36,416 nt of DNA from an uncultured Neglectibacter sp. Lineage in GTDB: Bacteria; Bacillota; Clostridia; Oscillospirales; Acutalibacteraceae. Location of the stretch: positions 1-36,416 of the forward strand of contig CAJFMJ010000005.1 of NCBI GenBank assembly GCA_904391645.1, read 5' to 3'. The notes under the pieces were generated by a model. It saw only the letters and a list, made by a program, of their open reading frames with translations, ran no database searches and was not told the origin of the DNA. The stretch's first letter is position 1, and each line of letters opens with the position of its first letter. Shown piece after piece: positions 16,461-24,579 of the stretch. Both the position numbers and the translations under genes were made by a program.

Positions 16461-17651
16461 TTATTTGTGGGCCAGGCCCTGTTCTTTCAAAGCTTCGTAC
16501 ACCAAGTCCCGGATGTGGGGGTGGATCTCGGAATACACCTTGATCATCCCCAGCACCTGCTGGGTGTACACCACGCTCACATGGTTGACGGGATCCATCA
16601 AGGCGTAGGCGCCGGCAGCACCGTCCCAGCCGAACTCGCCCACAGGGCCTTGGGAGCCGTTGGGGTCGGTCATGGTGCGCACACCCAGGCCATACCCGTA
16701 CTCAAACCGGCCAGCACGGTGGAAGTCTGCCAGCTCGGCTTCGTTGAGCCAGTTGCGGGACCAGGTGGCGATGGACTCGGGGCTGAGGATGCGGACACCG
16801 TTGGCCCCCACGCCGCCGCAGCTGACGGCGTCCAGCACCGTGCTGTAGGCTTTCAGGGAGGCGGTCAAGCCTGCGCCGCCGCTTTCGTACAGGGGGGTCA
16901 CCCGGAAATTGTTCCCGGTGCCGGCGGTGACGATCGCCTGGGTCTTGAAGTCCACCGCGTGCTGGGCAAACTGGCGGTCCCGCTTCTCCCCGGGGAAATA
17001 CAGGGTGGCCTCATCGATGCCCAAGGGCTGGAAAATGTGGTTCTGGAGGTACTGGCCAAAGGTTTCGCCGCTGACCACTTCAATGACGGCCGCCATGATG
17101 TCGTGGCCCAGGCTGTAGGCCCAGTGGGTGCCGGGCTCAAACAGCAGCGGGGACTTGGCAATGGCCGCCACCACTTCCCGGGTGGTGGCCAAGGGGTTCT
17201 TCTTCAGCAGGTCCTGGATGGGGGCCGCGTTCAGGTTGTAGGAAAAGCCGCCGGTCATGGACATCAGGTGGTAGATGCACAGCTTGTTCTGGGCGGGGTG
17301 GCTGGGAGAATTCTCATCGGGCCACACAGGCGGGCCACCGGCGTCCATGCTGAAGTTGTCCGCCACTTTCATATCGGCAAACTCCGGCAGGTATTTGGAG
17401 AGCTCATCCTCCAGGCCGATCTTTCCCTGCTCCACCAGCTGCATCACAGCCAGCATGGTGACCACCTTGGTGCAGGAGTACAGGTCGTACAGCTCGTTGC
17501 CGGTGACGGGGCGCTTGCCCACAAAGTCGCTGCAGCCGGCGCTGTGGCGGTAGAGCACCTGATGGTCTTTCATCACCTGGCAGTCCAGCCCGGGGACACC
17601 ATAGCCCCCTTTCAGGCTGTCCAGGTATTCAGTCAATTTTTCAAATCCCAT
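16461..17651 (-). CDS. Serine hydrolase, class C beta-lactamase fold (second paralogue)
   Basis: A 396-residue beta-lactamase-related protein with SxxK at Ser59-Lys62 (YSCTKVVTMLAVM), a tyrosine motif in HWAYSLGHDIM (YSL rather than YSN) and a third-motif region FGWDGAAGAYALMDP. No signal peptide, so a cytoplasmic esterase or amidase is likelier than a beta-lactamase. The ATG at 17651 is chosen for AGGAGG 7 nt upstream; an upstream in-frame ATG would run through a strong hairpin and is rejected. It lies in an operon between a PF00756-type esterase and a polysaccharide deacetylase. Compared with the paralogue at 4812-6305 it lacks the extra C-terminal domain. The protein ends in a charged stretch (EALKEQGLAHK). 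Confidence 0.88.
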   Translation of the reverse strand: MGFEKLTEYLDSLKGGYGVPGLDCQVMKDHQVLYRHSAGCSDFVGKRPVTGNELYDLYSCTKVVTMLAVMQLVEQGKIGLEDELSKYLPEFADMKVADNFSMDAGGPPVWPDENSPSHPAQNKLCIYHLMSMTGGFSYNLNAAPIQDLLKKNPLATTREVVAAIAKSPLLFEPGTHWAYSLGHDIMAAVIEVVSGETFGQYLQNHIFQPLGIDEATLYFPGEKRDRQFAQHAVDFKTQAIVTAGTGNNFRVTPLYESGGAGLTASLKAYSTVLDAVSCGGVGANGVRILSPESIATWSRNWLNEAELADFHRAGRFEYGYGLGVRTMTDPNGSQGPVGEFGWDGAAGAYALMDPVNHVSVVYTQQVLGMIKVYSEIHPHIRDLVYEALKEQGLAHK

Positions 17652-17676
17652 GGGATCTCCTCCTCTTGATAGCAAA

Positions 17677-17703
17677 GGGCGGCCCGGCTGTACCGGGCCG
17701 CCC
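17677..17703. repeat. Perfect 11-bp GC hairpin between two operon genes
   Basis: GGGCGGCCCGG (17677-17687), a 5-nt loop, CCGGGCCGCCC (17693-17703). It lies 10 bp after the esterase stop and just before the ribosome site of the next gene. There is no T-run on the - strand, so an mRNA-stabilising or processing element, or a partial terminator, is more likely than a full terminator. Confidence 0.7.
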
Positions 17704-17713
17704 AAAATGATCT

Positions 17714-18514
17714 TTAATTTTTGCCGAAATATTTGTCCATGGCCAGCTCGATCTGGGGATCCCAGAAAGCCCAGTTGTGGGCGCCGGGGGCAGTCACATA
17801 GGTGTGCTCCAGGCCCAGGGAATCGAAGTACTGGTGCAGGCTGTTGCTGGACTCGATGAGCATATCCTCAGTGCCGCAAGCCAAGTAGATCTGGGGCTTG
17901 GGAGAATCGCTCTCAGCCAGGGTCTTGGCAATGTACTGCATATCGCGGTCGCTGCCGGGGATCTCCTGGGGCTTGCCGAAAATGTGCTCATAGTAGGCAG
18001 CGGAAGCCATGAGGTTGTCCTCGTAGTGGTCCATCTTGGCCAGGTTGTCCGTAATGGCCGCAGCGGACAGGGCCACGATGCCGCCGAACAGCTCGGGGTG
18101 CTTCATGCCGTTGACCAAAGCGCCGTAACCGCCCATGGAGAAACCGCCGATGTAGGTGTCTTCCCGCTTGTCGCTCAAGGGGAACACACGCCGGCCGAAG
18201 TCGATGACCTCGCACAGGAACTGCTCATACATGGCGTCCCGCTTCCGGTCGTCCACATAGAAGCCATTCTCGCCGCTGGGGCACAGCACTGCCACATGGT
18301 ACTTCATGGCCAGCTGCTCAATGCGGGACCCGCGAATCCAGTCGGTGTGGGTGCCGGAAAAGCCGTGAAGCAGCATGATGGTCTTCATAGGGGCATCAGC
18401 CTGGTTGCGCAGCTCCTCGGGAATGCCAGCAGGCCTCTCAATAGGAACAATCGCAGTCAGCTCTGTGAGCCGGTGCAGCGAATTGGAAAACATGGTAGTG
18501 GTAAAAACGGCCAT
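17714..18514 (-). CDS. Esterase of the PF00756 (esterase D / acetyl-feruloyl esterase-like) family
   Basis: A 266-residue alpha/beta hydrolase. Visible are the oxyanion region LLHGFSGTHTDW (48-59), the nucleophile in GGFSMGGYGA (Ser126), Asp216 in CGTEDM and His245 in PGAHNWAFWD, completing the triad. Family members remove acetyl or feruloyl groups from xylan side chains or hydrolyse S-formylglutathione. No signal peptide, so intracellular. GGGAGG lies 7 nt before the ATG at 18514. First gene of a three-hydrolase operon with a promoter at 18766-18794 and a ~245-nt leader. The paralogue at 20794-21630 shares the same motif layout. Confidence 0.92.
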   Translation of the reverse strand: MAVFTTTMFSNSLHRLTELTAIVPIERPAGIPEELRNQADAPMKTIMLLHGFSGTHTDWIRGSRIEQLAMKYHVAVLCPSGENGFYVDDRKRDAMYEQFLCEVIDFGRRVFPLSDKREDTYIGGFSMGGYGALVNGMKHPELFGGIVALSAAAITDNLAKMDHYEDNLMASAAYYEHIFGKPQEIPGSDRDMQYIAKTLAESDSPKPQIYLACGTEDMLIESSNSLHQYFDSLGLEHTYVTAPGAHNWAFWDPQIELAMDKYFGKN

Positions 18515-18765
18515 CTCAATTCCTCCCTTTTTCTTTTATGTATAGATGGTTCACATGGATGTTTTACAAGTCAATAAACGGTTCCTGGGCATTGATGAAG
18601 TACACCAGCACGGAAATCTCCTGGCTCAGCTAGACTGCATGCCTTACTCCTTGCTGCGCTGGTGGCCTCTGTTTTCCAGTCGCCGTACACAAACGTCACA
18701 AGCGGAAGCACCGTTACCCACGCAATAGGAACAACACGCCCCCGCAGTTTTCGTGTGATGTATTG

Positions 18766-18794
18766 ATTATACCACTGTTTTATAACATCTACAA
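18766..18794 (-). promoter_or_regulatory. Extended -10 promoter of the esterase/serine hydrolase/deacetylase operon
   Basis: On the - strand TTGTAG (18789-18794), 17 bp, TGG then consensus TATAAT (18766-18771). Predicted start near 18759. Confidence 0.7.
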
Positions 18795-19207
18795 CAATAC
18801 TTTGGCAGTATAGTTTTGTAAAAGTGGAAAAACAATCAAAACATTTGGCACTTTTCTATCCATGATACCCTTTCCAACTGCAGTACAAGATAAGCCACAT
18901 TCACCGCTAAAACGGAAAAACACGTCGTCTGCTCTGAATACTGTCCCCTTCTCTGCAGTCGTGAGGCAAGTGCGATCGCATGGACAAAGCAGCGCTTCGG
19001 CTATCAAAACGGCCCTGAACAAGCAAGGGAACATGTTTCTTTTCGGTCACACGACTGGTATGCATTTGGTTCTCATGCATTGTCCCGTCCTAGCGTCAGC
19101 ACAGCTTTCCGTTCTTTAACCCTCTCAAAATTGAAAATTCTGGCATTATTTCAACAATTTTTCCAGAAGCAGTTTACTTCTTTAATAGAAATGTGCTACA
19201 TTAATTC
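18795..19207. other. Intergenic stretch without a recognisable gene
   Basis: About 410 bp between divergent promoters. Open frames on both strands are short, lack ribosome sites and look non-coding. It contains a TGCGATCGCA palindrome near 18970, two ATGCAT copies near 19060-19080, and a loose TTCTGG-N19-CCAGAA repeat (19138-19168) upstream of the gtfA promoter. None can be assigned. Confidence 0.5.
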
Positions 19208-19236
19208 TTGAAATGCTCCAAAAGATTTTATACTAT
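19208..19236 (+). promoter_or_regulatory. SigA-type promoter of the gtfA operon
   Basis: TTGAAA (19208-19213), 17 bp, TACTAT (19231-19236). Predicted start near 19243, about 30 nt before the ATG at 19274. Confidence 0.72.
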
Positions 19237-19273
19237 ATTCTCGAATCCAATTGCGAGAAGACGGGAGAGCCTC

Positions 19274-20740
19274 ATGAAAAACATTGAAAACAAAGCTATG
19301 CTCATCACCTATGCGGACAGCATGGGCACCGACCTGAAAGCCCTGGACCGTGTGCTGGACAAGCACTTTGCCGGGGTGTTCGGCGGTGTGCACGTGCTGC
19401 CCTTTTTCCCCTCCTCCGGCGACCGGGGGTTTGCCGTGGTCAACTACGACATTGTGGACCCTGCTTTCGGCACCTGGGAAGACATCGACCGGCTGGGGGA
19501 GAAATATTACCTGATGGCCGACTTCATGCTCAACCATGTGTCCATCCGCAGCGAGGAGTTTAAGGACTACATGAAGAACGGGGAAGCTTCCCCCTATCGG
19601 GATATGTTCATCCACTGGAACGAGTTCTGGCCCGGCGGCGAGCCCACAGAAAAAGACCTGGAAACCCTGTATATGCGCAAGGCTCAGGGCCCTTACAAGG
19701 ACTTCACTTTGGAAAACGGCCAGACCGTCCGGCTGTGGAACACCTTCTTTGAGGAACAGGTGGACATCGATCCCTATGCCAAGGCCACTCAGGACTACTA
19801 CGACCGCAACCTGACCCACATTGCCAGCCATGTGCCGCTGATCCGTTTTGACGCATTGGCTTACGCCTCCAAGCGCCCCGGCACCACCTGCTTCTTTGTG
19901 GAGCCTGACATCTGGAAGGTGCTGGATATCGCCATGGAGCCCCTGCGGAAGACCGGCACCGAAATGCTGGCAGAGATCCACGAAAACTACATCATCCAGC
20001 AGAAAATGGTGGACCACGACTACTGGGTGTACGACTTTGCCCTGCCCATGCTGCTGCTCCACGGCCTGATGTCCGGCCGCACCGACCGGCTGATCCACTG
20101 GCTGAACATCTGCCCCCATCACCAGTTCACCACCCTGGACACCCACGACGGCATCGGCGTGGTGGACGTGGCCGGCCTGCTGGAGGAAGACGAGATCAAG
20201 CTGGTGTGCGAAAACGTGGAAAAGCTCACTGAGGAAGCCCGGAAATACATCAAGCTGCCCAGCACCATCAAGACCGACGGCAAAAAGGTCCGCCGCTACC
20301 AGCTGGGCACCACCTATTACTCCGCCCTGGACTGCGACGATGACGCCTACCTACTGGCCCGTGCAGTGCAGTTCTTCACCCCCGGCATCCCCCAGGTGTA
20401 CTATGTGGGCCTGCTGGCCGGCGAAAACGACATTGAAAACCTGAAAAATGGTGGGGAGCCCCGGAGCATCAACCGCCACAACTACTCCGAAGCGGAGATC
20501 GACCAGGTGGTGGAAAAGCCGGTTGTCCAGAAGCTGTGCAACCTGATGCGGTTCCGCAACCAGCACCCTGCCTTTAACGGCGACATCACTGTGGATCAGG
20601 ACAGCACCGGCGGCAAACTCCACATCCGCTGGGACAAGGACGGCGCTTTCGCTGCCCTGGATGCCAACTTCCAGGACAAGTCCTTCCAAATCACCTACAC
20701 CGACGTGGAAACCGGCGATACCAAGACCCTGGCTCTGTAA
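19274..20740 (+). CDS. gtfA: Sucrose phosphorylase (GH13 subfamily 18)
   Basis: Converts sucrose plus phosphate to alpha-glucose-1-phosphate and fructose, saving an ATP. The 488-residue sequence matches the family along its length as I know it from streptococcal GtfA and bifidobacterial enzymes (MLITYADS, HVLPFFPSSGDRGF, LDTHDGIGVVDV, GIPQVYYVGLLAGEND, SINRHNYS). The nucleophile Asp193 is in RFDALAYA, the acid/base Glu234 in LAEIHENY and the transition-state Asp292 in DTHDG. Usual RLDA and PEIHEH are RFDA and AEIHEN here, so a related glucoside phosphorylase cannot be excluded. The ATG at 19274 has GGGAG 6 nt upstream; an earlier in-frame start at 19208 lies in the promoter. First gene of an operon with two esterases. 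Confidence 0.9.
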   Translation: MKNIENKAMLITYADSMGTDLKALDRVLDKHFAGVFGGVHVLPFFPSSGDRGFAVVNYDIVDPAFGTWEDIDRLGEKYYLMADFMLNHVSIRSEEFKDYMKNGEASPYRDMFIHWNEFWPGGEPTEKDLETLYMRKAQGPYKDFTLENGQTVRLWNTFFEEQVDIDPYAKATQDYYDRNLTHIASHVPLIRFDALAYASKRPGTTCFFVEPDIWKVLDIAMEPLRKTGTEMLAEIHENYIIQQKMVDHDYWVYDFALPMLLLHGLMSGRTDRLIHWLNICPHHQFTTLDTHDGIGVVDVAGLLEEDEIKLVCENVEKLTEEARKYIKLPSTIKTDGKKVRRYQLGTTYYSALDCDDDAYLLARAVQFFTPGIPQVYYVGLLAGENDIENLKNGGEPRSINRHNYSEAEIDQVVEKPVVQKLCNLMRFRNQHPAFNGDITVDQDSTGGKLHIRWDKDGAFAALDANFQDKSFQITYTDVETGDTKTLAL

Positions 20741-20793
20741 TCTGAAACAGTCCCCCTAGGGGACCTCTGAAACCCGGAAAGGAGGCTTACGCC

Positions 20794-21630
20794 ATGTCTA
20801 TCCTCACCTATAATTTTGAAAGCGAATACTTAAAGAACAACCATGAGGTCACGGTGATCCTGCCCGACAAGCCCCGCGCCCTCACCCCCGAAGAATTCTA
20901 CCGCAATGGCCGCAAGTACAAGGTCCTGTGGCTCCTGCACGGCACCTTCGGCGACCACAGCGACTGGGTGCGCAAAACCAACATTGAGATATACGCCACC
21001 GAGCGCAACCTGGTGGTGGTCATGCCCTCCGCTCTGAACTCCAGCTACGCCAACTGGGACAAGTTCATGATGGGCTTTGGGATGTTCGACTACCTCACCG
21101 AAGAGCTGATGCCCTTGATCTACGGATGGCTGCCTGTTTCCGACAAGCGGGAAGACAACTACATTGCCGGCCTGTCCATGGGCGGCCGCGGCACCATTAA
21201 GTTTGCCGTGAACCATCCCGACAAGTTTGCCGCTGCCGCTGTGCTCTCCGCAGCCCCGGTGGACTTCTCCCTGATGAGCCCCGGCAACCCCAACATGATG
21301 CTGGACTGCGCCAACCCCCGCACCCTGGCCTCCATCGAGAACGCCGGCGGCCTGGAAGCTTACCAGAACTCCTGCGAGAACGTGTGGGCCATCATCGACA
21401 AACTGGCCCCCACCGGCAAGCTGCCCCGGCTGATGTTCGCCTGCGGCACCGAGGACACCTTGATCTATGAGAACCTGCAGACCTTCCGCAAGCACTGCGA
21501 GGAGATCGGCTTGGATTGCCACTGGTTCATCAAGGAGGGCTACCGTCACGAGTGGCGCTTCTGGGATCTGGCCATCCAGGACGCTCTGGACTTCTTCGGC
21601 CTCACCGAGCGGGGAGGCAATCCGTACTAA
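20794..21630 (+). CDS. Esterase of the PF00756 family (second paralogue)
   Basis: A 278-residue alpha/beta hydrolase with oxyanion region LLHGTFGDHSDW (48-58), nucleophile Ser128 in AGLSMGGRGT, Asp221 in CGTEDT and His252 in YRHEWRFWD. The first ~30 residues form an extra strand pair typical of acetyl-xylan and feruloyl esterase-like members. No signal peptide, so it should act on imported esters. AAAGGAGG lies ~10 nt before the ATG. The gene is 53 bp after gtfA and 45 bp before a type-B carboxylesterase, in one operon. Confidence 0.92.
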   Translation: MSILTYNFESEYLKNNHEVTVILPDKPRALTPEEFYRNGRKYKVLWLLHGTFGDHSDWVRKTNIEIYATERNLVVVMPSALNSSYANWDKFMMGFGMFDYLTEELMPLIYGWLPVSDKREDNYIAGLSMGGRGTIKFAVNHPDKFAAAAVLSAAPVDFSLMSPGNPNMMLDCANPRTLASIENAGGLEAYQNSCENVWAIIDKLAPTGKLPRLMFACGTEDTLIYENLQTFRKHCEEIGLDCHWFIKEGYRHEWRFWDLAIQDALDFFGLTERGGNPY

Positions 21631-21675
21631 GCAAAAGGTTTTGGAAACAACACTGGGAAGAAAGGATTGGTTCCA

Positions 21676-23262
21676 ATGAAAGAGCATTTGTTTGAAGACG
21701 CTTATGTGACCGTTGCCCAGGGCATCCTCCACGGCACGGTGGAAGACGGGATCAAAGTGTTCCGGGGCGTGCCTTACGCAGCATCCCCGGTGGGCGACCG
21801 CCGCTGGAAAGCCCCGCTGCCCCCCGCACGCTGGTTCGGCGTGCGCAAGGCTGACCGCTTCTCCGCAGGCGCTTTGCAGGTGGACACCCGCGCCGGTTGG
21901 AAAGAGGACTCCTTTGAGCTCTCCGCCGACATGGACTGTGAGGACTGCCTCTACTTGAACCTGTACACCCCCGCCCAGACCCAGGAGGAAAAACTGCCCA
22001 TCCTGGTGTGGCTCCACGGCGGCGGCATGGTGGCCGGCACCGGCATGGCCCCCTTCTTTGAAGGGGAAAAGCTTGCCCAGCAGGGGATCATTGTGGTGAC
22101 CATCAACTACCGCCTGGGCCTGTTCGGCTTTTTGTGCCATCCCGAGCTCTCCGCGGAAGCCCCCCAGGGCACCAGCGGCAACTACGCTCTGCTGGACGTG
22201 ATGCAGGCTTTGAAATGGCTCCAGGAAAACGCGGCCCAGTTCGGCGGCGACGCCAGCCGCATCACCGTGGGCGGCCAGTCCGGCGGCTCGGTGGGTGCCT
22301 CTTGCATCCTCATGTCCCCCCTGGCCCAGGGCCTGTGCAGCCAGATCATCATGGACAGCGGCTGCCCCACCATGGGCGGCATGATGGACGCCAAGTCCCT
22401 GGCTGAAATGGAAAAAGACGGCGCTGCCTTCGCAGAGAAGATCGGCTGCCACTCCCTGGCGGAGCTGCGCGCCATGGACGGCTGCGACCTGATGGAAGCC
22501 TGCACCCGGGAGGGCTATATGCCCAACTACTGCAACGACGGCTATGTGCTGCCCGCCGACCCCAAGGAGCTTCTCCCCAACGGCCGGTTCAACGATATGC
22601 GGTTCCTGGTGGGCTTCACCACCGAGGAGTTTGGCTCTTTGGGCTGCTCCCCTGACCTGGAGATCCAGCCGGAGAACTTCGAGAATTACATCCGCACCGT
22701 ATTCCCCGCGGACATGGTCCCTGCCATGCTGGAGCACTATCCTCACGGCACCTTTGATGAAACCCGCAAGAGCGTGCTCCATGTGCTCAGCGACCTGCTG
22801 TTCCTTTCCGCAGTACGGCTGGGCGCTGCCGCCGGGGAAAAGGGACTGCCCACCTTCGTGTACTATAAATCCCGGCCCGACGCTGGCGTGCGCGGCCAAA
22901 AGCTGGGCAGCACCCACTCCTCCGAGCTGCCCTACCTCTTTGGCCGCCCCCAGCCCTGTGCCATCAACCCTGCGGGCATGGACCAGGACGAGCAGGCCTT
23001 TGGCCGCCAGCTGCAGAACTACTGGGTGAACTTCGTCAAGAACGGCACTCCCAACGGGAAAAACGTGCTGGTGGAGTGGCCCCAGTGCACCAAGCTGTTT
23101 GAGTACATGGACCTGGGTGTGCACATCCATCCTGCCACCGAAGAGGAAACCAAGGTGCTGGAGCTGCTCAACGACCTGATGGACCAGCGGGGGGAAACCT
23201 CGGTGAAGCCCTATATGGACACCACCTCCCTGAACACCCCCGGCTTTATGCGCCGTCACTGA
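21676..23262 (+). CDS. Type-B carboxylesterase (second paralogue)
   Basis: A 528-residue COesterase-family enzyme. The N-terminal FRGVPYAASPVGDRRW block, EDCLYLNLY, oxyanion-hole HGGG (114-117), GGQSGGSVGAS with nucleophile Ser202, a TTEEFGSLG acid region and a late His in STHSSELPYLFG give a full family signature, closer to consensus than the copy at 1641-3221. The ATG at 21676 has AAAGGA 9 nt upstream. Cytoplasmic (no signal peptide). Last gene of the gtfA operon, closed by the terminator at 23282. With gtfA it suggests deacylation of a sugar ester before phosphorolysis (inference). Confidence 0.93.
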   Translation: MKEHLFEDAYVTVAQGILHGTVEDGIKVFRGVPYAASPVGDRRWKAPLPPARWFGVRKADRFSAGALQVDTRAGWKEDSFELSADMDCEDCLYLNLYTPAQTQEEKLPILVWLHGGGMVAGTGMAPFFEGEKLAQQGIIVVTINYRLGLFGFLCHPELSAEAPQGTSGNYALLDVMQALKWLQENAAQFGGDASRITVGGQSGGSVGASCILMSPLAQGLCSQIIMDSGCPTMGGMMDAKSLAEMEKDGAAFAEKIGCHSLAELRAMDGCDLMEACTREGYMPNYCNDGYVLPADPKELLPNGRFNDMRFLVGFTTEEFGSLGCSPDLEIQPENFENYIRTVFPADMVPAMLEHYPHGTFDETRKSVLHVLSDLLFLSAVRLGAAAGEKGLPTFVYYKSRPDAGVRGQKLGSTHSSELPYLFGRPQPCAINPAGMDQDEQAFGRQLQNYWVNFVKNGTPNGKNVLVEWPQCTKLFEYMDLGVHIHPATEEETKVLELLNDLMDQRGETSVKPYMDTTSLNTPGFMRRH

Positions 23263-23281
23263 TCTTACAAGAAATAACCGA

Positions 23282-23316
23282 AGGGCCTGCCGCACTGCGC
23301 GGCAGGCCCTTTTTGC
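23282..23316 (+). terminator. Terminator of the gtfA operon
   Basis: Perfect 12-bp stem AGGGCCTGCCGC (23282-23293) / GCGGCAGGCCCT (23299-23310), then TTTT. It starts 20 bp after the stop. Confidence 0.92.
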
Positions 23317-23466
23317 TTTGGCGGGAAGAGTGCGGCCCCTTGTGGCAACACGCACTTCCGGGAAAAGTCTGGGCCTGGACTGCATCCATGTTCAAGAAGG
23401 TGCAAGTGCCCTTTGGGGAACGGTTTCCCCTCCAACAGGAAACGCCACCACCCAAAATTAGAACGC

Positions 23467-23500
23467 AAAAAGGGCTGCCCAATTTGGGCAGCCCTTTGCT
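23467..23500 (-). terminator. Terminator of the MATE/hydrolase operon
   Basis: On the - strand AAAGGGCTGCCC, a short loop, GGGCAGCCCTTT continuing into TTT. It lies just beyond the stop at 23513. The gap 23317-23466 holds nothing I recognise. Confidence 0.88.
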
Positions 23501-23512
23501 GTTTCTTAGAAC

Positions 23513-24556
23513 TTACAGCTTCTTATATACGTCCTGCATAAAGGCGTCCGCCAGGGGGATCCACAGCTCGAAGTTGGGATAATCCACCCGGCCGGTGAAC
23601 ACCTTGTCCCCAGCCATACCGTGAGGCACCCCGGCAAAGGTGTGGACTTCCACCTCCACGCCGTGGGCTTTCAAGTCGGGATAGACATACCGGAGGTTAT
23701 CCATGGCGGCATCCTCCCGGCCCACTGCAAAGAAGGTGGGCGGGTACACCACATTTTCGTAGTCGAAGGGATCGCCCACAAACCGCGGGCCATAAATGCA
23801 CAGGTTGGCAGCGGGGGTGGCGTCCAGCTCATCCAGCTCATCGGGGCGGTAGTCCGGGAAGGCATCCTTCACAGACTGCTTGCCGGAGAAGTACTGGATC
23901 AGCCCCTCCCCGGTGAGGCCGCCGTTGGAAAACCCGGCAAAGGCCACTTTCCTGGGATCGATGCGGTATTTCTCCGCGTTCTTCCGCACCATGCGCACTG
24001 CCCGGGCGGCGTCCACACCGGCCTCTTTCTGGGTCCAGGGGTTCTGGTTGGTACGGTTGAGCAACTGGAAGCACTGGTATCCCAGGGCATTCAAATCTTT
24101 GGCCACCTGGGTACCCTTCACCACAGACTCCCCATGGTCGCCGCCGGCACAGATCACCACCGCGCCCTTGGGGGTCACGTCCTCGGGGAGGAGCATCTCA
24201 TACAGGTAAGGGCGGAAATCCGGCTCGTGGTTATAGCGCATCCCGGAGTTGTCGGTGTACTCCGTTTCCGTGGGCATATTGCCCTCTTCCCACAGGTAGG
24301 TGCGGGGCTGGGCGTTTTCCACCGGCTGCAGGGCATCCAGCAGCTCTCCCAGCTTGACCACCTGGGCCTGGGTGTCGCCGTCAAAGGGCTTCCGGGTGAT
24401 GACGTTGTACAGGTTGGCGATCTCCACCACCTTCTCCAGGGGATACTGGACATTGTCCTCGCACACGGTGACGGCCCGGTTCTTCAGCGGCCCCAGTGCC
24501 TGATACACCGGCAGCATCCGCTTCCAAAGTTCCTCAAATTTGCTTCTGTCTGGCAT
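23513..24556 (-). CDS. Alpha/beta hydrolase fold esterase
   Basis: A 347-residue hydrolase. Residues 1-115 are a helical cap-like region of unknown role. The hydrolase domain follows, with AVVICAGGDHGES (oxyanion region, 132-144), nucleophile Ser210 in AGFSNGGLTG, Asp282 in VGREDA and His312 in GVPHGM. The layout is that of acetyl-esterase/lipase or BD-FAE-like enzymes. AAGGAG lies 8 nt before the ATG. It is 23 bp downstream of a MATE exporter gene in one operon, which hints at a role in detoxification or in handling the exported compound. Substrate unknown. No signal peptide. Confidence 0.88.
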   Translation of the reverse strand: MPDRSKFEELWKRMLPVYQALGPLKNRAVTVCEDNVQYPLEKVVEIANLYNVITRKPFDGDTQAQVVKLGELLDALQPVENAQPRTYLWEEGNMPTETEYTDNSGMRYNHEPDFRPYLYEMLLPEDVTPKGAVVICAGGDHGESVVKGTQVAKDLNALGYQCFQLLNRTNQNPWTQKEAGVDAARAVRMVRKNAEKYRIDPRKVAFAGFSNGGLTGEGLIQYFSGKQSVKDAFPDYRPDELDELDATPAANLCIYGPRFVGDPFDYENVVYPPTFFAVGREDAAMDNLRYVYPDLKAHGVEVEVHTFAGVPHGMAGDKVFTGRVDYPNFELWIPLADAFMQDVYKKL

Positions 24557-24579
24557 ACAACTCGCTCCTTTTCTCTATT

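Noticed and set aside
4812-17651. Antibiotic-resistance beta-lactamases
   Set aside because: The two SxxK proteins have no export signal and atypical second motifs, and sit in sugar operons; intracellular hydrolases fit better.
18862-19119. Possible small genes in the divergent intergenic region
   Set aside because: The frames on both strands have no ribosome site, no plausible composition and overlap each other.
20830-23385. 851-codon open frame on the - strand
   Set aside because: Antisense shadow of the two esterase genes. Its composition is His/Gly/Val-biased and it shows no motif.
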